From a virus: a stretch of 30,979 nucleotides of DNA. A program made the translations under genes and the position numbers. Below the pieces are notes generated by a model. That model saw only the letters and a list, made by a program, of their open reading frames with translations, was not told where the DNA came from and did no database searches. Position 1 is the first letter of the stretch, and each line of letters begins with the position of its first letter. The stretch lies in the IMG/VR virus record IMGVR_UViG_3300048026_000084, positions 1 to 30,979 of that record. The stretch is one strand, 5' to 3'. Positions 1 to 6,033 of this stretch are shown here, in pieces.

Positions 1-28
1 AAAAAAAAGGTGCTATTTCTAACACCCT
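1..28 (-). terminator. Strong intrinsic terminator at end of the small-gene string
   Basis: On the minus strand GGTGTTA-GAAA-TAGCACC forms a 7-bp stem (one G-U pair) closed by a GAAA tetraloop, followed by a run of eight T (nine in the right-hand copy). It lies just after the stop of the 37-aa zinc-ribbon gene. On the circle it comes immediately before the promoter of the tail chaperone gene, so it separates the last transcript from the first. Confidence 0.85.
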
Positions 29-127
29 TTTTCCAACAAAACAAACTAAATTACTAATCTAAATATTCACACTCACTACTGCAATAACCTTTCTTATATA
101 TAGGTCTTTCACATTCAATACATTTGT
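1..127. repeat. Terminal direct repeat (assembly overlap), left copy
   Basis: Bases 1-127 are identical to 30853-30979. The length of exactly 127 matches a common maximum assembler k-mer, so this most likely marks closure of a circular or circularly permuted genome of 30,852 bp and is not a biological terminal repeat. It contains a terminator and the 3' part of a small zinc-ribbon gene. Confidence 0.95.
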
Positions 128-167
128 ATTGTGGCATATCGTCTGGTGTTTCTGTATAGTAGTTCAT
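54..167 (-). CDS. Small zinc-ribbon-like protein, 37 aa
   Basis: ATG at 167 overlaps the TGA of the upstream gene (ATGA), which implies translational coupling; the gene stops at TAG 54-56. The protein has two cysteine pairs, KCIEC near residue 16 and a CSSEC arrangement near residue 29, the spacing of a minimal zinc ribbon. It is the last gene before the strong terminator. Part of it lies inside the 127-bp overlap. Two other mini-proteins with paired CxxC motifs occur at 1691-1792 and 9480-9602. Function unknown; nucleic-acid or protein binding is only a guess. Confidence 0.6.
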   Translation of the reverse strand: MNYYTETPDDMPQYKCIECERPIYKKGYCSSECEYLD

Positions 168-439
168 AAATTATAAGCCTTCATTTCTTCTTTAATTAAT
201 TCCAAATCGTAAAGGGCTTCATTTCTTTGTTCCCTATAATCGCTATTAGCCATTTTACAAGCTGTTAAATCGTTTTGTAATCCTGCAACATAAATAGAGT
301 TGTCTATAAATAGTTGTTGGAATTGTAATAGCTCTTTGTTGTTTGGTTTAGCTTTAACCCACTTGTTAATTAGTTCGCCAAGTATTATAGCATTACTGGT
401 ATATTCTAAATCTTGAAGGTTCTGCATTTTGTTTCTCAT
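164..439 (-). CDS. Hypothetical protein, 91 aa, predicted helical
   Basis: I do not recognise a family. The sequence is rich in charged and amide residues, looks helical throughout and has no membrane segment. It contains an ELINKWVKAKPNNKEL stretch near residues 22-37 and ends in acidic and basic heptad-like residues, compatible with a short coiled coil. Its ATG overlaps the stop of the upstream membrane-protein gene by 4 nt (ATGA), and its own TGA overlaps the next start in the same way. It therefore sits in a translationally coupled chain of four small genes. Real coding is supported by this tight packing; function is unknown. Confidence 0.65.
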   Translation of the reverse strand: MRNKMQNLQDLEYTSNAIILGELINKWVKAKPNNKELLQFQQLFIDNSIYVAGLQNDLTACKMANSDYREQRNEALYDLELIKEEMKAYNL

Positions 440-609
440 ACTGTTCTTTCTAACAAATGTAAGAAAAAAAACAAAGCCACATAAAATATTGCCCAGCCTA
501 TAGCTGCATAACCTGCTATCTTTAAAAATGATTCTTTGTTTTCTTTTGGAGATATTTTCTTTGCAATGTAATATCTACGCTGTCCGTTTACTTCGTAATA
601 ATGTTTCAT
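436..609 (-). CDS. Small membrane protein, 57 aa
   Basis: The start at 609 (MKHYYEV) is chosen because it overlaps the preceding TGA as ATGA; a longer reading from 648 would run far into the neighbour. The N-terminal 30 residues are basic and tyrosine-rich. A single hydrophobic segment (about residues 35-52, YAAIGWAIFYVALFFFLHL) predicts one transmembrane helix with a short C-terminal tail. It is the second of two consecutive small membrane proteins. No family recognised. Such genes in phage accessory strings often act on the host envelope, but nothing here proves that. Confidence 0.6.
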   Translation of the reverse strand: MKHYYEVNGQRRYYIAKKISPKENKESFLKIAGYAAIGWAIFYVALFFFLHLLERTV

Positions 610-740
610 ACTAATTTTAGTGTTAAAGAAATTATACCTGCAGTCCAAGCTATTAAAAGTAATATGCCTATGATTTTCATTGAGTCATTTTCTTTTTTTG
701 GACTTCTACCTTGATTACTTCTATATTGTCTTTTTTTCAT
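606..740 (-). CDS. Small single-pass membrane protein, 44 aa
   Basis: Reading from ATG 740 gives MKKRQYRSNQGRSPKKEND followed by a hydrophobic segment (about residues 22-40, KIIGILLLIAWTAGIISL). The strongly positive N-terminus predicts N-in topology. It ends in TGA, overlapping the next ATG by 4 nt, and starts 1 nt after the stop of the upstream 53-aa gene. Packing and a coherent membrane topology support it as a real gene; function unknown. Confidence 0.55.
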   Translation of the reverse strand: MKKRQYRSNQGRSPKKENDSMKIIGILLLIAWTAGIISLTLKLV

Positions 741-741
741 A

Positions 742-903
742 TTATGAATGTTGATATCTGAAATTACAGATGTTTTTATAAGATTTTACAACCCACTCTT
801 TCTGATAGGGTTTTAAGTTTTCTGTAGTCAATAACATTTTTAATGTTGATTCTACGTCTATTAGTTTTGAGTTGTCTTCGAATGTTAATTTATTTATTGC
901 CAT
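742..903 (-). CDS. Hypothetical protein, 53 aa
   Basis: ATG at 903 is preceded on the minus strand by the A-rich leader AAAAACAAAACAAA shared with two neighbouring genes, which strongly supports this start. The protein (MAINKLTFEDNSKLIDVEST...) is soluble, helical and contains KPYQKEWVVKSYKNI near residues 31-45. No family recognised. It ends 1 nt before the start of the 44-aa membrane protein gene. Confidence 0.6.
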   Translation of the reverse strand: MAINKLTFEDNSKLIDVESTLKMLLTTENLKPYQKEWVVKSYKNICNFRYQHS

Positions 904-920
904 TTGTTTTGTTTTTAGAA
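904..920 (-). promoter_or_regulatory. A-rich translation leader, copy 1
   Basis: The minus strand reads TCTAAAAACAAAACAA directly before ATG 903. The same AAAAACAAAACAAA block precedes the ATGs at 1106 and 1379. Bacteroidota lack strong Shine-Dalgarno use and favour A-rich leaders, so this is probably a ribosome-recruiting element duplicated with the small genes. Confidence 0.6.
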
Positions 921-1106
921 TAAATATATTTCTTCTTCTTTAAAATCGTAATTTATTTTATCAAAACCCCTACTCAAAAGAGTATCGTGTTTAGCAGAAC
1001 AAATATATCTTCTTTTTCCTGAAATACCTGTAACAATATCTTCTACTTTCCAAGTAGTCAAATTATTGTGTATTTTTGATTTTACTGTTGAATTTATTTT
1101 TATCAT
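915..1106 (-). CDS. Hypothetical protein, 63 aa
   Basis: A small soluble protein (MIKINSTVKSKIHNN...) whose pattern suggests a small beta-barrel, with basic residues in the middle (GKRRYICSAKHD, about residues 30-41) and an acidic, aromatic C-terminus (EEEIYLF). It starts directly after the shared A-rich leader and follows the terminator at 1121-1143. Its last codons overlap the leader of the next gene. No family recognised. Confidence 0.6.
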   Translation of the reverse strand: MIKINSTVKSKIHNNLTTWKVEDIVTGISGKRRYICSAKHDTLLSRGFDKINYDFKEEEIYLF

Positions 1107-1120
1107 TTTGTTTTGTTTTT
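1107..1120 (-). promoter_or_regulatory. A-rich translation leader, copy 2
   Basis: The minus strand reads AAAAACAAAACAAA just before ATG 1106 and is the second copy of the shared leader. It lies immediately after the T-run of the terminator at 1121-1143. Confidence 0.6.
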
Positions 1121-1143
1121 AAAAAGGGAGCTTTTACACTCCC
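1121..1143 (-). terminator. Intrinsic terminator after the 75-aa gene
   Basis: On the minus strand GGGAG-TGTAAAAG-CTCCC is followed by TTTTT. It lies just past the stop of the 1152-1379 gene. Because no clear promoter follows, partial read-through to the next small genes is likely. Confidence 0.75.
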
Positions 1144-1151
1144 TGTTGTTA

Positions 1152-1379
1152 TTAATTAAACCATTGACCTTGAGCATCAATTTTTTCTAATTTTTGAACT
1201 GACATTGCTTGTATGCCCATTTCTCTTAAATGATCTCTTGCATCTCTAGCTCTAAGAATGTTTTCTAATACAACTATTAATGATTCTCTTTTTTTACCAA
1301 CTGCAACACTAATTAAAAATGTGTTACTAAATGTTTCGGTTTCTTCTAACCATTCTTGATGTTTTTCTAATCTATTCAT
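1152..1379 (-). CDS. Hypothetical protein, 75 aa
   Basis: A soluble alpha/beta protein. The N-terminus is acidic and helical (MNRLEKHQEWLEETETF). The middle ISVAVGKKRESLIVVLENILRARDARDHLR reads as a strand followed by a helix, and the end is VQKLEKIDAQGQWFN. No family recognised. It has its own host-type promoter (1424-1455), the third copy of the A-rich leader and a terminator directly after it, so it is transcribed at least partly as a single-gene unit. That arrangement is typical of an early phage gene acting on the host, but the role is unknown. Confidence 0.65.
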   Translation of the reverse strand: MNRLEKHQEWLEETETFSNTFLISVAVGKKRESLIVVLENILRARDARDHLREMGIQAMSVQKLEKIDAQGQWFN

Positions 1380-1398
1380 CTTTTGTTTTGTTTTTAAA
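1380..1398 (-). promoter_or_regulatory. A-rich translation leader, copy 3
   Basis: The minus strand reads TTTAAAAACAAAACAAAAG before ATG 1379, the third copy of the leader shared with the genes starting at 903 and 1106. Confidence 0.6.
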
Positions 1399-1423
1399 TA
1401 ACTGCTTCATTGCAATTATACAG

Positions 1424-1455
1424 CTAATATATAACTATTTATTTAATTAACAAAA
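1424..1455 (-). promoter_or_regulatory. Bacteroidota-type promoter for the 75-aa gene
   Basis: On the minus strand TTTTG (1451-1455) is followed by exactly 19 nt and then TATATTAG (1424-1431). This matches the Bacteroidota sigma-A consensus TTTG-N19-TAnnTTTG at all but one position. The expected transcript start near 1417 gives a leader of about 38 nt to ATG 1379. Confidence 0.6.
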
Positions 1456-1471
1456 TATTTAATAACTTATT

Positions 1472-1648
1472 TTATACCCAGCCTTTGTCATCAGCTTTAT
1501 AGAACACACCATCTTTATATGTAATCCACACATTTATTTTGTATAAGTTCCATAATGTTTTACTATATCTCCTCGAATCAGGTTCGAATATCAACATAAA
1601 CGTATGTTCTTTTTCTGCTGTTTCAATTTGTTCTTTTGTTAACTTCAT
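1472..1648 (-). CDS. Hypothetical protein, 58 aa
   Basis: ATG 1648 (MKLTKEQIETAEKEHTF) is preferred over an upstream TTG at 1675. The protein has an acidic N-terminal helix, then a basic and aromatic half with RRYSKTLWNLYKINVW and a GVFYKADDKGWV end, resembling a small alpha+beta fold. It follows the 33-aa zinc ribbon in the terminase transcript and precedes the promoter at 1424-1455. No family recognised. Confidence 0.6.
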   Translation of the reverse strand: MKLTKEQIETAEKEHTFMLIFEPDSRRYSKTLWNLYKINVWITYKDGVFYKADDKGWV

Positions 1649-1690
1649 ATATGCAATATACAAAATAAATAACAAACCTGTTAATAAAGT

Positions 1691-1792
1691 TTATTCAAAC
1701 TCTAATATATCGCACTTGCTACAGTAGTAGTAGTCTTTATTGTCTTTACCTGAATATATAGTCATTGTCTGTTTACATTTTTTACATTCCAT
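1691..1792 (-). CDS. Zinc-ribbon mini-protein, 33 aa
   Basis: Its ATG overlaps the terminase stop codon as TAATG (1 nt shared), so it is translationally coupled to terminase. The sequence starts MECKKCKQTMTIYSG, followed by YYYCSKCDILEFE at the end. The two CxxC pairs are about 18 residues apart, the layout of a rubredoxin-like or treble-clef zinc ribbon. Position next to terminase could mean a packaging accessory role, but the same layout recurs at 9480-9602 next to NinG. Confidence 0.7.
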   Translation of the reverse strand: MECKKCKQTMTIYSGKDNKDYYYCSKCDILEFE

Positions 1793-2994
1793 TATTGTAT
1801 ATAGTATTTGCCCCTGTTAGGATTTTGTAGCTGGTAACTTACTGCATATCTAATTGCATCTAAACAATGATTCCATTTGTCTATTGGTGTTTTAGATTTC
1901 TTCTCAAGCCAACTGTAGTTGTTAAGTTCTTTTATTAAATTAATACTTTGTTCGTCTACTATTAAATCATAGTCCTGTAATAATGATATTCCATAAGTAA
2001 TAGAACCAGCTCCTTTAATTGAAGCTACTATATTACATTTCTGTTTTAATTCATAGATTAATCTTTTTTCTGCAGAATCGCCTACTATTAGATTGTCTAC
2101 TGCGTGTTTCATATTTAAACGTGCTATTTCGCTTGTTGTTAGTTTAGGCAAGTAAAAACATTCTTTTAAATAAATAATCTTATTAGCAGTATCTATATTA
2201 GTTTCTATTAATGTGTTTGGGTCATTCATTCCAAAGTCTTGACCAAAAACGCTTATACCTACTTTTTTAAATTCTCCTATTGACCAGTTGGTAAATATTA
2301 CGCCTTCTGCTTTATTTAACCAGCCACCAAGCATTTGATGTTTATACTTTTGTGGTCTACGTTTCTTTATGTTGTCTATTTGGTTTATATAACTTTCTGA
2401 TAGGTTTTCAAGATTGTCTAAATAAGTTGTATGTATATAGGTAACATTATCTTTTGAAGTGTTTACACTTTCTTGCACTCCTTTATCTTCAAAGAATCTT
2501 TTATATATCCAATGTTCTTTAGTTGTAGGATTTAAAATTAGTATTACTCTATTTTGTTTGCCTTGTTGTCTTACTGATAAATCAATCTTGTCAAATGTAT
2601 CTTCATTAGTAAGTTCTTCTGCTTCATCTAATACAAAGGTTGTAACGCCTTGTAATGACTTTAGATTAGCCGTTTGGTCTCCACTTGATGTTTTGATACC
2701 CTTGAATATTATCTTGCTCCCAGAACGCTTATTTCTTATTTCATCTTTTGTGATATGAAAGTCATCAAACTTTTTAAGCAGTTCGAGCTTCTCAATAAAT
2801 TCAGGAATAATAGAAATATAAGTAGAAGATAAAGTGTAACGAGTAAACAGAATAGTATGCCCAGCTTCATAAGTTAAAAGAACTAATAGAAGGTTTATAG
2901 AAAATGATTTAGCAGAACCACGCCCTCCTGTTACTATAAAGTACCTCCCATCTGATTCAGCAATAGGAGAATACTTTTTGTTTATTTCAATCAC
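1792..2994 (-). CDS. terL: Terminase large subunit (packaging ATPase and nuclease)
   Basis: 400 aa, full length for the PBSX/Terminase_3 type. The N-terminal ATPase carries the Walker A motif GGRGSAKS at residues 23-30, Walker B FVLDEAEEL at 120-128 and a coupling motif near LILNPTTKEHW (152-162). The C-terminal RNase H-like nuclease shows acidic residues at D253 (FGQDFGMNDPN), D306 (VGDSAEK) and D379 (WNHCLDAIRYAV). It drives DNA into proheads at the portal and cuts the concatemer. It starts 4 nt inside the terminase small-subunit gene and is coupled to a zinc ribbon at its end. TerL type is often used to predict packaging strategy; here a tree would be needed, but the permuted assembly fits headful packaging. 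Confidence 0.95.
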   Translation of the reverse strand: MIEINKKYSPIAESDGRYFIVTGGRGSAKSFSINLLLVLLTYEAGHTILFTRYTLSSTYISIIPEFIEKLELLKKFDDFHITKDEIRNKRSGSKIIFKGIKTSSGDQTANLKSLQGVTTFVLDEAEELTNEDTFDKIDLSVRQQGKQNRVILILNPTTKEHWIYKRFFEDKGVQESVNTSKDNVTYIHTTYLDNLENLSESYINQIDNIKKRRPQKYKHQMLGGWLNKAEGVIFTNWSIGEFKKVGISVFGQDFGMNDPNTLIETNIDTANKIIYLKECFYLPKLTTSEIARLNMKHAVDNLIVGDSAEKRLIYELKQKCNIVASIKGAGSITYGISLLQDYDLIVDEQSINLIKELNNYSWLEKKSKTPIDKWNHCLDAIRYAVSYQLQNPNRGKYYIQ

Positions 2995-3257
2995 TTAAAT
3001 TTAATTAAGTCTTTAAAGTTTATGTTAAAGCCATCACTTGATGATATGTCTACTGATTCTTTAGGTTTGCCATATCTATATCCAAAGTATAAGTTCATAG
3101 CTCTTGAATCTCCTTTTAGTATTTGTTTACCTAAAGTTTTAATTACTTCATCATTGTCTATTAAGGCATCAAGTTTTTCAATTAGCTTTAATTCATCTGC
3201 TTTTTTAGGTCTACCTGCACCTTCTCTTGCCCCTCCATTGTTTTTACGATTATCCAT
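2991..3257 (-). CDS. terS: Probable terminase small subunit
   Basis: 88 aa. The N-terminus NNGGAREGAGRPKK (residues 6-19) is the basic AT-hook-like signature seen at the start of many phage small terminases and related DNA-binding proteins. A helical middle (KLIEKLDALIDNDEVIKTLGKQILKGD) and a YFGYRYGKPKES segment follow. It overlaps the large subunit start by 4 nt, so context supports a DNA-recognition partner for TerL. The same frame is open further upstream to a TAG near 3325 without an ATG, so a slightly longer protein from a rare start cannot be excluded. Confidence 0.75.
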   Translation of the reverse strand: MDNRKNNGGAREGAGRPKKADELKLIEKLDALIDNDEVIKTLGKQILKGDSRAMNLYFGYRYGKPKESVDISSSDGFNINFKDLIKFK

Positions 3258-3267
3258 AATATGTTTT

Positions 3268-3402
3268 TTAAATTGTTCTAAAGCGTCTTTGCTTATTCCA
3301 TTTAATACTCCTACAATCTCCTAATATATTTAATCTTGAAACCTTATTATTAAAGTTGTTTCTTTCTTCATTAAGTTGACTGTTTCCATTTTTAGAATCC
3401 AT
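3268..3402 (-). CDS. Possible small gene upstream of terminase, 44 aa
   Basis: ATG 3402 opens a 44-codon frame (MDSKNGNSQLNEERNN...) that stops 10 nt before the terminase small-subunit ATG. It is polar, Asn-rich at the start and basic at the end (KWNKQRRFRT). It is the first ATG after a phage-type promoter motif at 3433-3442. No family recognised. It may be a true leader gene, or the terS frame, open across half of this stretch, may be the functional one. Confidence 0.35.
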   Translation of the reverse strand: MDSKNGNSQLNEERNNFNNKVSRLNILGDCRSIKWNKQRRFRTI

Positions 3403-3432
3403 ATTGAAATATTATTGTTTATTCAATCTATA

Positions 3433-3461
3433 TATATAACGTAATTTTTAGCTTAATTTAT
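3433..3461 (-). promoter_or_regulatory. Phage late-promoter motif, site E (terminase)
   Basis: The minus-strand core ACGTTATATA occupies 3433-3442, identical to four other sites. The upstream element is the weakest of the five (ATAAAT at 3456-3461, 13 nt away). It sits in the gap after the 3458-3793 gene and before the terminase genes; the distance to the next ATG is 30 nt, longer than at the other sites. Confidence 0.55.
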
Positions 3462-3793
3462 TCAGTTCCAGATATTATATCTTTTTTTGGTCTGTCTTGT
3501 AGAATACTAAAGCCTAATAGTAAATAGTTAATAGCATCTGCATATCTACTTTCTATTGGTTCTGCTTGATGCATAGTAGGGTCTCCTGCGTGTGCAAGTA
3601 TTGCTTGTATGTGTTTATTGAAGAATACTGCCCATACTTCCATAGGTTCTATGCCTATAAACTTTGCAGAACATTTAAAGTTATGTAGAATGTCTATATT
3701 CTTTTGTGTGTATTCAGGTTGTTTAGCATTCATTATTTGTTGACAAATGTCTAATAGATATTTTTTTGTTTCTTCAAATTCTTGTTTAGTCAT
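3458..3793 (-). CDS. Conserved phage protein, DUF1599-like, 111 aa
   Basis: An all-helical protein. The order is an N-terminal helix (FEETKKYLLDICQQIMNAK), a PEYTQKNIDILHNFKCSAKFIGI segment, a VWAVFFNKHIQAILAH helix and an ESRYADAINYLLLGFSIL helix (about residues 80-97). This resembles small phage proteins related to DUF1599 (nucleotide-modification-associated domain 1), where a DxxNY-type helix is characteristic; ADAINY fits. A role in nucleotide metabolism is inference only. It overlaps the upstream coiled-coil gene by 8 nt and ends at the terminase promoter. Confidence 0.6.
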   Translation of the reverse strand: MTKQEFEETKKYLLDICQQIMNAKQPEYTQKNIDILHNFKCSAKFIGIEPMEVWAVFFNKHIQAILAHAGDPTMHQAEPIESRYADAINYLLLGFSILQDRPKKDIISGTE

Positions 3794-3992
3794 AATTCAG
3801 TATTGCTTTTTTTATGTATTCGTATATCTCTAATTGATTAATAGCATTGTTAAATTGTAATTCTACTATTTCAAATTCAATGTTATTGTCTTTTTCAATG
3901 TCATCTTCTAATTCTTTTATCAATCGTTTTTGTTCCCATATTTTTGATTGCACTTTTAGTAGTGCTTTATCTTTTAGTTTATTCTCCTGCAT
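3786..3992 (-). CDS. Small coiled-coil protein, 68 aa
   Basis: Almost entirely helical and highly charged. KVQSKIWEQKRLIKELEDDIEKDNN has heptad-like hydrophobic spacing and the second half is FEIVELQFNNAINQLEIYEYIKKAIL. There are no catalytic motifs. It overlaps the DnaA-like gene by 14 nt and the next gene by 8 nt, so it is coupled to both. It may be a partner of the DnaA-domain protein, by position only. Confidence 0.6.
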   Translation of the reverse strand: MQENKLKDKALLKVQSKIWEQKRLIKELEDDIEKDNNIEFEIVELQFNNAINQLEIYEYIKKAILNYD

Positions 3993-4530
3993 AAGCTGTT
4001 GTGCTATCTCTATATTGCCATTCCCATCCTTTTATAAGTAATTCTATTCTTGTTAATGCTTCTCCTTCTAAATGTTTAGGTATTTGATTTACTAACTTAT
4101 ATAATGGTGTTTCGTTTTTTAATCTATTTATTTCTTCTTCAAGTTCTTTACATTTTACTTCTAAATAGTTTTCTCTATTTATTCCTTTTAGATTCATACT
4201 TGTTTTAAGTACAATCATTTCTTCTATTTCTTGAATCTTTTTATTTGTTGATTTGTATATCTCATAGTTTTTAAATGAATGCATTACTGTTGCGTGATTA
4301 ATAGGTGTTCCTGAATCCTCAAAGTATCTTGCTATTTCAGTCCAGCCCATATTTACTTTTTCTCTTAATATATAGAAGAACAATCCTCGCATTTCTACTA
4401 CTTCTCTTTTTCTTGTTTTTTCAAATATGTTTATTCCTGATAGCTGTATTACTTTTTGAGCTATTTCATTTTGTACTGACCAATCATTGTAAACAATTAA
4501 TTCATTAGCCCATTCGTTTTCTTTATTCAT
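3979..4530 (-). CDS. DnaA domain IV-like DNA-binding protein
   Basis: 183 aa. Residues 38-92 resemble the C-terminal DNA-binding domain of the initiator DnaA: the helix KTRKREVVEMRGLFFYILRE, then MGWTEIARYF, then PINHATVMHSFKNYE, which matches the DnaA signature DHTTVxHA. DnaA's AAA+ ATPase is absent. A coiled-coil stretch (about residues 110-140, VKCKELEEEINRLKNE) follows and may dimerise it. It could bind DnaA boxes at the phage origin, or recruit or mimic host DnaA. It is flanked by the 5'-3' exonuclease gene (8-nt overlap) and a coiled-coil gene. Fold assignment is good; biological role is inferred. Confidence 0.8.
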   Translation of the reverse strand: MNKENEWANELIVYNDWSVQNEIAQKVIQLSGINIFEKTRKREVVEMRGLFFYILREKVNMGWTEIARYFEDSGTPINHATVMHSFKNYEIYKSTNKKIQEIEEMIVLKTSMNLKGINRENYLEVKCKELEEEINRLKNETPLYKLVNQIPKHLEGEALTRIELLIKGWEWQYRDSTTAYAGE

Positions 4531-5236
4531 TTCTTAATTTTAAAAGTTTATAACATTCTGCGTATTTCTGTCTTGCTTTGCCTTTGTATTGTTCTTTAAA
4601 TAGTTCGTATAGTTTTTTTGTGTATTGATATTTGGTTTTACAATTTGCATAATACTTTTTTGCAAATGCTTTTCCTCGTCCCCGAAAGTAATTTACATTG
4701 TCAGCCACATCCCCGACTATCATTTGTTCATAGAAGTTATATAATGCTTCTTCTTCACTTATGTCTAATACTACTCTATGTTTATAGTGATAGTTATACA
4801 TTAAACAAGGAAATTGTTTGTAGTCCTTGTCAATGCTTACAATCATTACATTATCCCTTCCAAATTCATTTGATAGTGTTTGCCAATATTTAGCTACTAA
4901 ATCGTCTGTTTCTAATCCATATACAAATTTGCTTTCAAAAGTATCTTTAACGTATTGGTGCATATCGTGAAGAAGTGGAGGTAATTCTTGCTTCTTTCTG
5001 TTTGCTTTATATACTGGTGTTAGTATTTTTCTAAAGTTTCCTTTGCTTCCGTTAAATGTAATTACTTTTTCTATTTCGTAATCTTCTTCTAAATCGTTTA
5101 CAATCTTCATATATTGTTCATCGAATTTAGCAATAGAATCTTCTATGTCTCTATAGTAAGGGTCTTGGTTTTCTTCGTCTTTTGTTCTGTAGCAACTTGC
5201 GAAGATTAAGCTGTCTGCGTCTATGAGTAATATCAT
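4523..5236 (-). CDS. 5'-3' exonuclease / flap endonuclease family protein
   Basis: 237 aa. Acidic metal-binding motifs of the FEN/T5-exonuclease superfamily are visible in order: LLIDADSL (residues 3-10), ETDDLVAKYW (109-118), SIDKDYKQFP (134-143) and GDVADNVNYFRGRGKAFAKK (175-194), which holds a GDxxDN motif followed by a helix-hairpin-helix. It would remove RNA primers or resect 5' ends during replication. There is no polymerase gene nearby, so host polymerase is presumably used. A host-type promoter (5241-5272) lies so close to the ATG that its transcript would be almost leaderless. Confidence 0.85.
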   Translation of the reverse strand: MILLIDADSLIFASCYRTKDEENQDPYYRDIEDSIAKFDEQYMKIVNDLEEDYEIEKVITFNGSKGNFRKILTPVYKANRKKQELPPLLHDMHQYVKDTFESKFVYGLETDDLVAKYWQTLSNEFGRDNVMIVSIDKDYKQFPCLMYNYHYKHRVVLDISEEEALYNFYEQMIVGDVADNVNYFRGRGKAFAKKYYANCKTKYQYTKKLYELFKEQYKGKARQKYAECYKLLKLRNE

Positions 5237-5240
5237 TCTA

Positions 5241-5272
5241 TAAAACTAAACAAAATTGGTTTATAAACAAAA
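5241..5272 (-). promoter_or_regulatory. Bacteroidota-type promoter for the exonuclease gene
   Basis: On the minus strand TTTTG (5268-5272), a 19-nt spacer, then TAGTTTTA (5241-5248), 7 of 8 matches to TAnnTTTG. The -7 element ends 4 nt before ATG 5236, whose LLIDADSL motif fixes the start, so the mRNA would have little or no leader. Confidence 0.5.
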
Positions 5273-5283
5273 TGTTTAATAAT

Positions 5284-5706
5284 CTAATTTAGATTTATTC
5301 TTGTGGCTTCGTTTTCCTTGAGTAAATAAACAGGTTTAAGTAATCTTTTTTTAGTCCATAGTGTAGTATCAGGGCAATACATATCTACTGGTTCTGGAAG
5401 TTCTAATGCATTTAACCAGTATAGATAGTTACCTTTAGGGTCGTTAACGAAATATAGCTTTACTACTTTTTTATCCATTTTCATTAATGCATCATATTTA
5501 TATTTTTCTAACATTTTTTCTTCATAGTATTTGTTTCTAAATTTCATTTCAATAACACAAGGATTTCCTTTAGGTGTAAATCCACAAGCATCATAATGCT
5601 TAAAACCATCTCCAGTCCATTCTAAATTCCAGCCATCCATATTCAAAAAGGCAACTAATACTTTTTCAAACTTTTTTATTGTTTCAATTCCCATTGTTCC
5701 AAACAA
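5284..5706 (-). CDS. PD-(D/E)XK nuclease-fold protein, 140 aa
   Basis: The stretch HYDACGFTPKGNPCVIEMKFR (around residues 38-58) contains D...E-x-K, the catalytic core of the PD-(D/E)XK nuclease fold, preceded by a helix (ETIKKFEKVLVAFLNM) with FLNMDGWNLEWTGDG. The C-terminal half carries aromatic strands (VVKLYFVNDPKGNYLYW). The size fits a small restriction-like or VRR/resolvase-like nuclease. It lies between replication genes, so a recombination or end-processing role is plausible. Met5 at 5694 is an alternative start with less overlap with the upstream gene. Confidence 0.6.
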   Translation of the reverse strand: MFGTMGIETIKKFEKVLVAFLNMDGWNLEWTGDGFKHYDACGFTPKGNPCVIEMKFRNKYYEEKMLEKYKYDALMKMDKKVVKLYFVNDPKGNYLYWLNALELPEPVDMYCPDTTLWTKKRLLKPVYLLKENEATRINLN

Positions 5707-5893
5707 TATTTAATTCAGTAATCCATTTATTTATTAGTTTGGGATTACAGGTACAAGGTTCGAAGTATTTATGATCGTAATAGGTTGCGTGGAACTTACA
5801 TACCATTTTAAATTCTTCACGACTAATGGTTGATTTTTTTGAAAGCCTAAATTTTTCCCAGTCTTTGAAATCATATTTATTAAATTTTACCAT
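5684..5893 (-). CDS. Conserved small phage protein, 69 aa
   Basis: Contains EEFKMVCKFHATYYDHKYFEPCTCNPKLINKW (about residues 26-57) with C32, C47 and C49 and two His between them, a possible metal site. I recall similar KFHAxYYxHKYYEPCTC proteins in Bacteroidota phages, always unannotated. The start at 5893 overlaps the stop of the upstream 48-aa gene, and the pair appears to be co-translated. Function unknown. Confidence 0.65.
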   Translation of the reverse strand: MVKFNKYDFKDWEKFRLSKKSTISREEFKMVCKFHATYYDHKYFEPCTCNPKLINKWITELNIVWNNGN

Positions 5894-6033
5894 CTTTTAA
5901 TTTTTATTTCATTCCAGTCTTTACGTCTTTTGTCGCAATTACATTCAGTTCCCATATAGTTGTGATATTTGTCTACAAGCCATTTGATGCCTGTATATTT
6001 TGTAATGTAGAATATTAAGTCTCCTAATTTCAT
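5887..6033 (-). CDS. Conserved small protein, 48 aa
   Basis: MKLGDLIFYITKYTGIKWL at the N-terminus is followed by a CNCDKRRKDWNEIKIKRW tail with a CxC pair. This layout (GDxIxxITxYTGIKxxV, then a CxCDxRK segment) recurs in flavobacterial phages as an unnamed protein, as I remember it. It starts as ATGA with the upstream gene and overlaps the next start, so it is firmly embedded in the operon. Function unknown. Confidence 0.7.
   Translation of the reverse strand: MKLGDLIFYITKYTGIKWLVDKYHNYMGTECNCDKRRKDWNEIKIKRW

Noticed and set aside
1-127. Genuine long terminal repeats for integration or packaging
   Set aside because: The repeat equals an assembler k-mer length, starts within a T-run and ends inside a codon of a small gene; no integrase is present.
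1649-1675. Longer N-terminus (TTG start) for the 58-aa protein
   Set aside because: The added residues are hydrophobic filler and an ATG at 1648 starts a normal soluble helix; the same logic moved the start of the 145-aa gene from 11360 to 11333.
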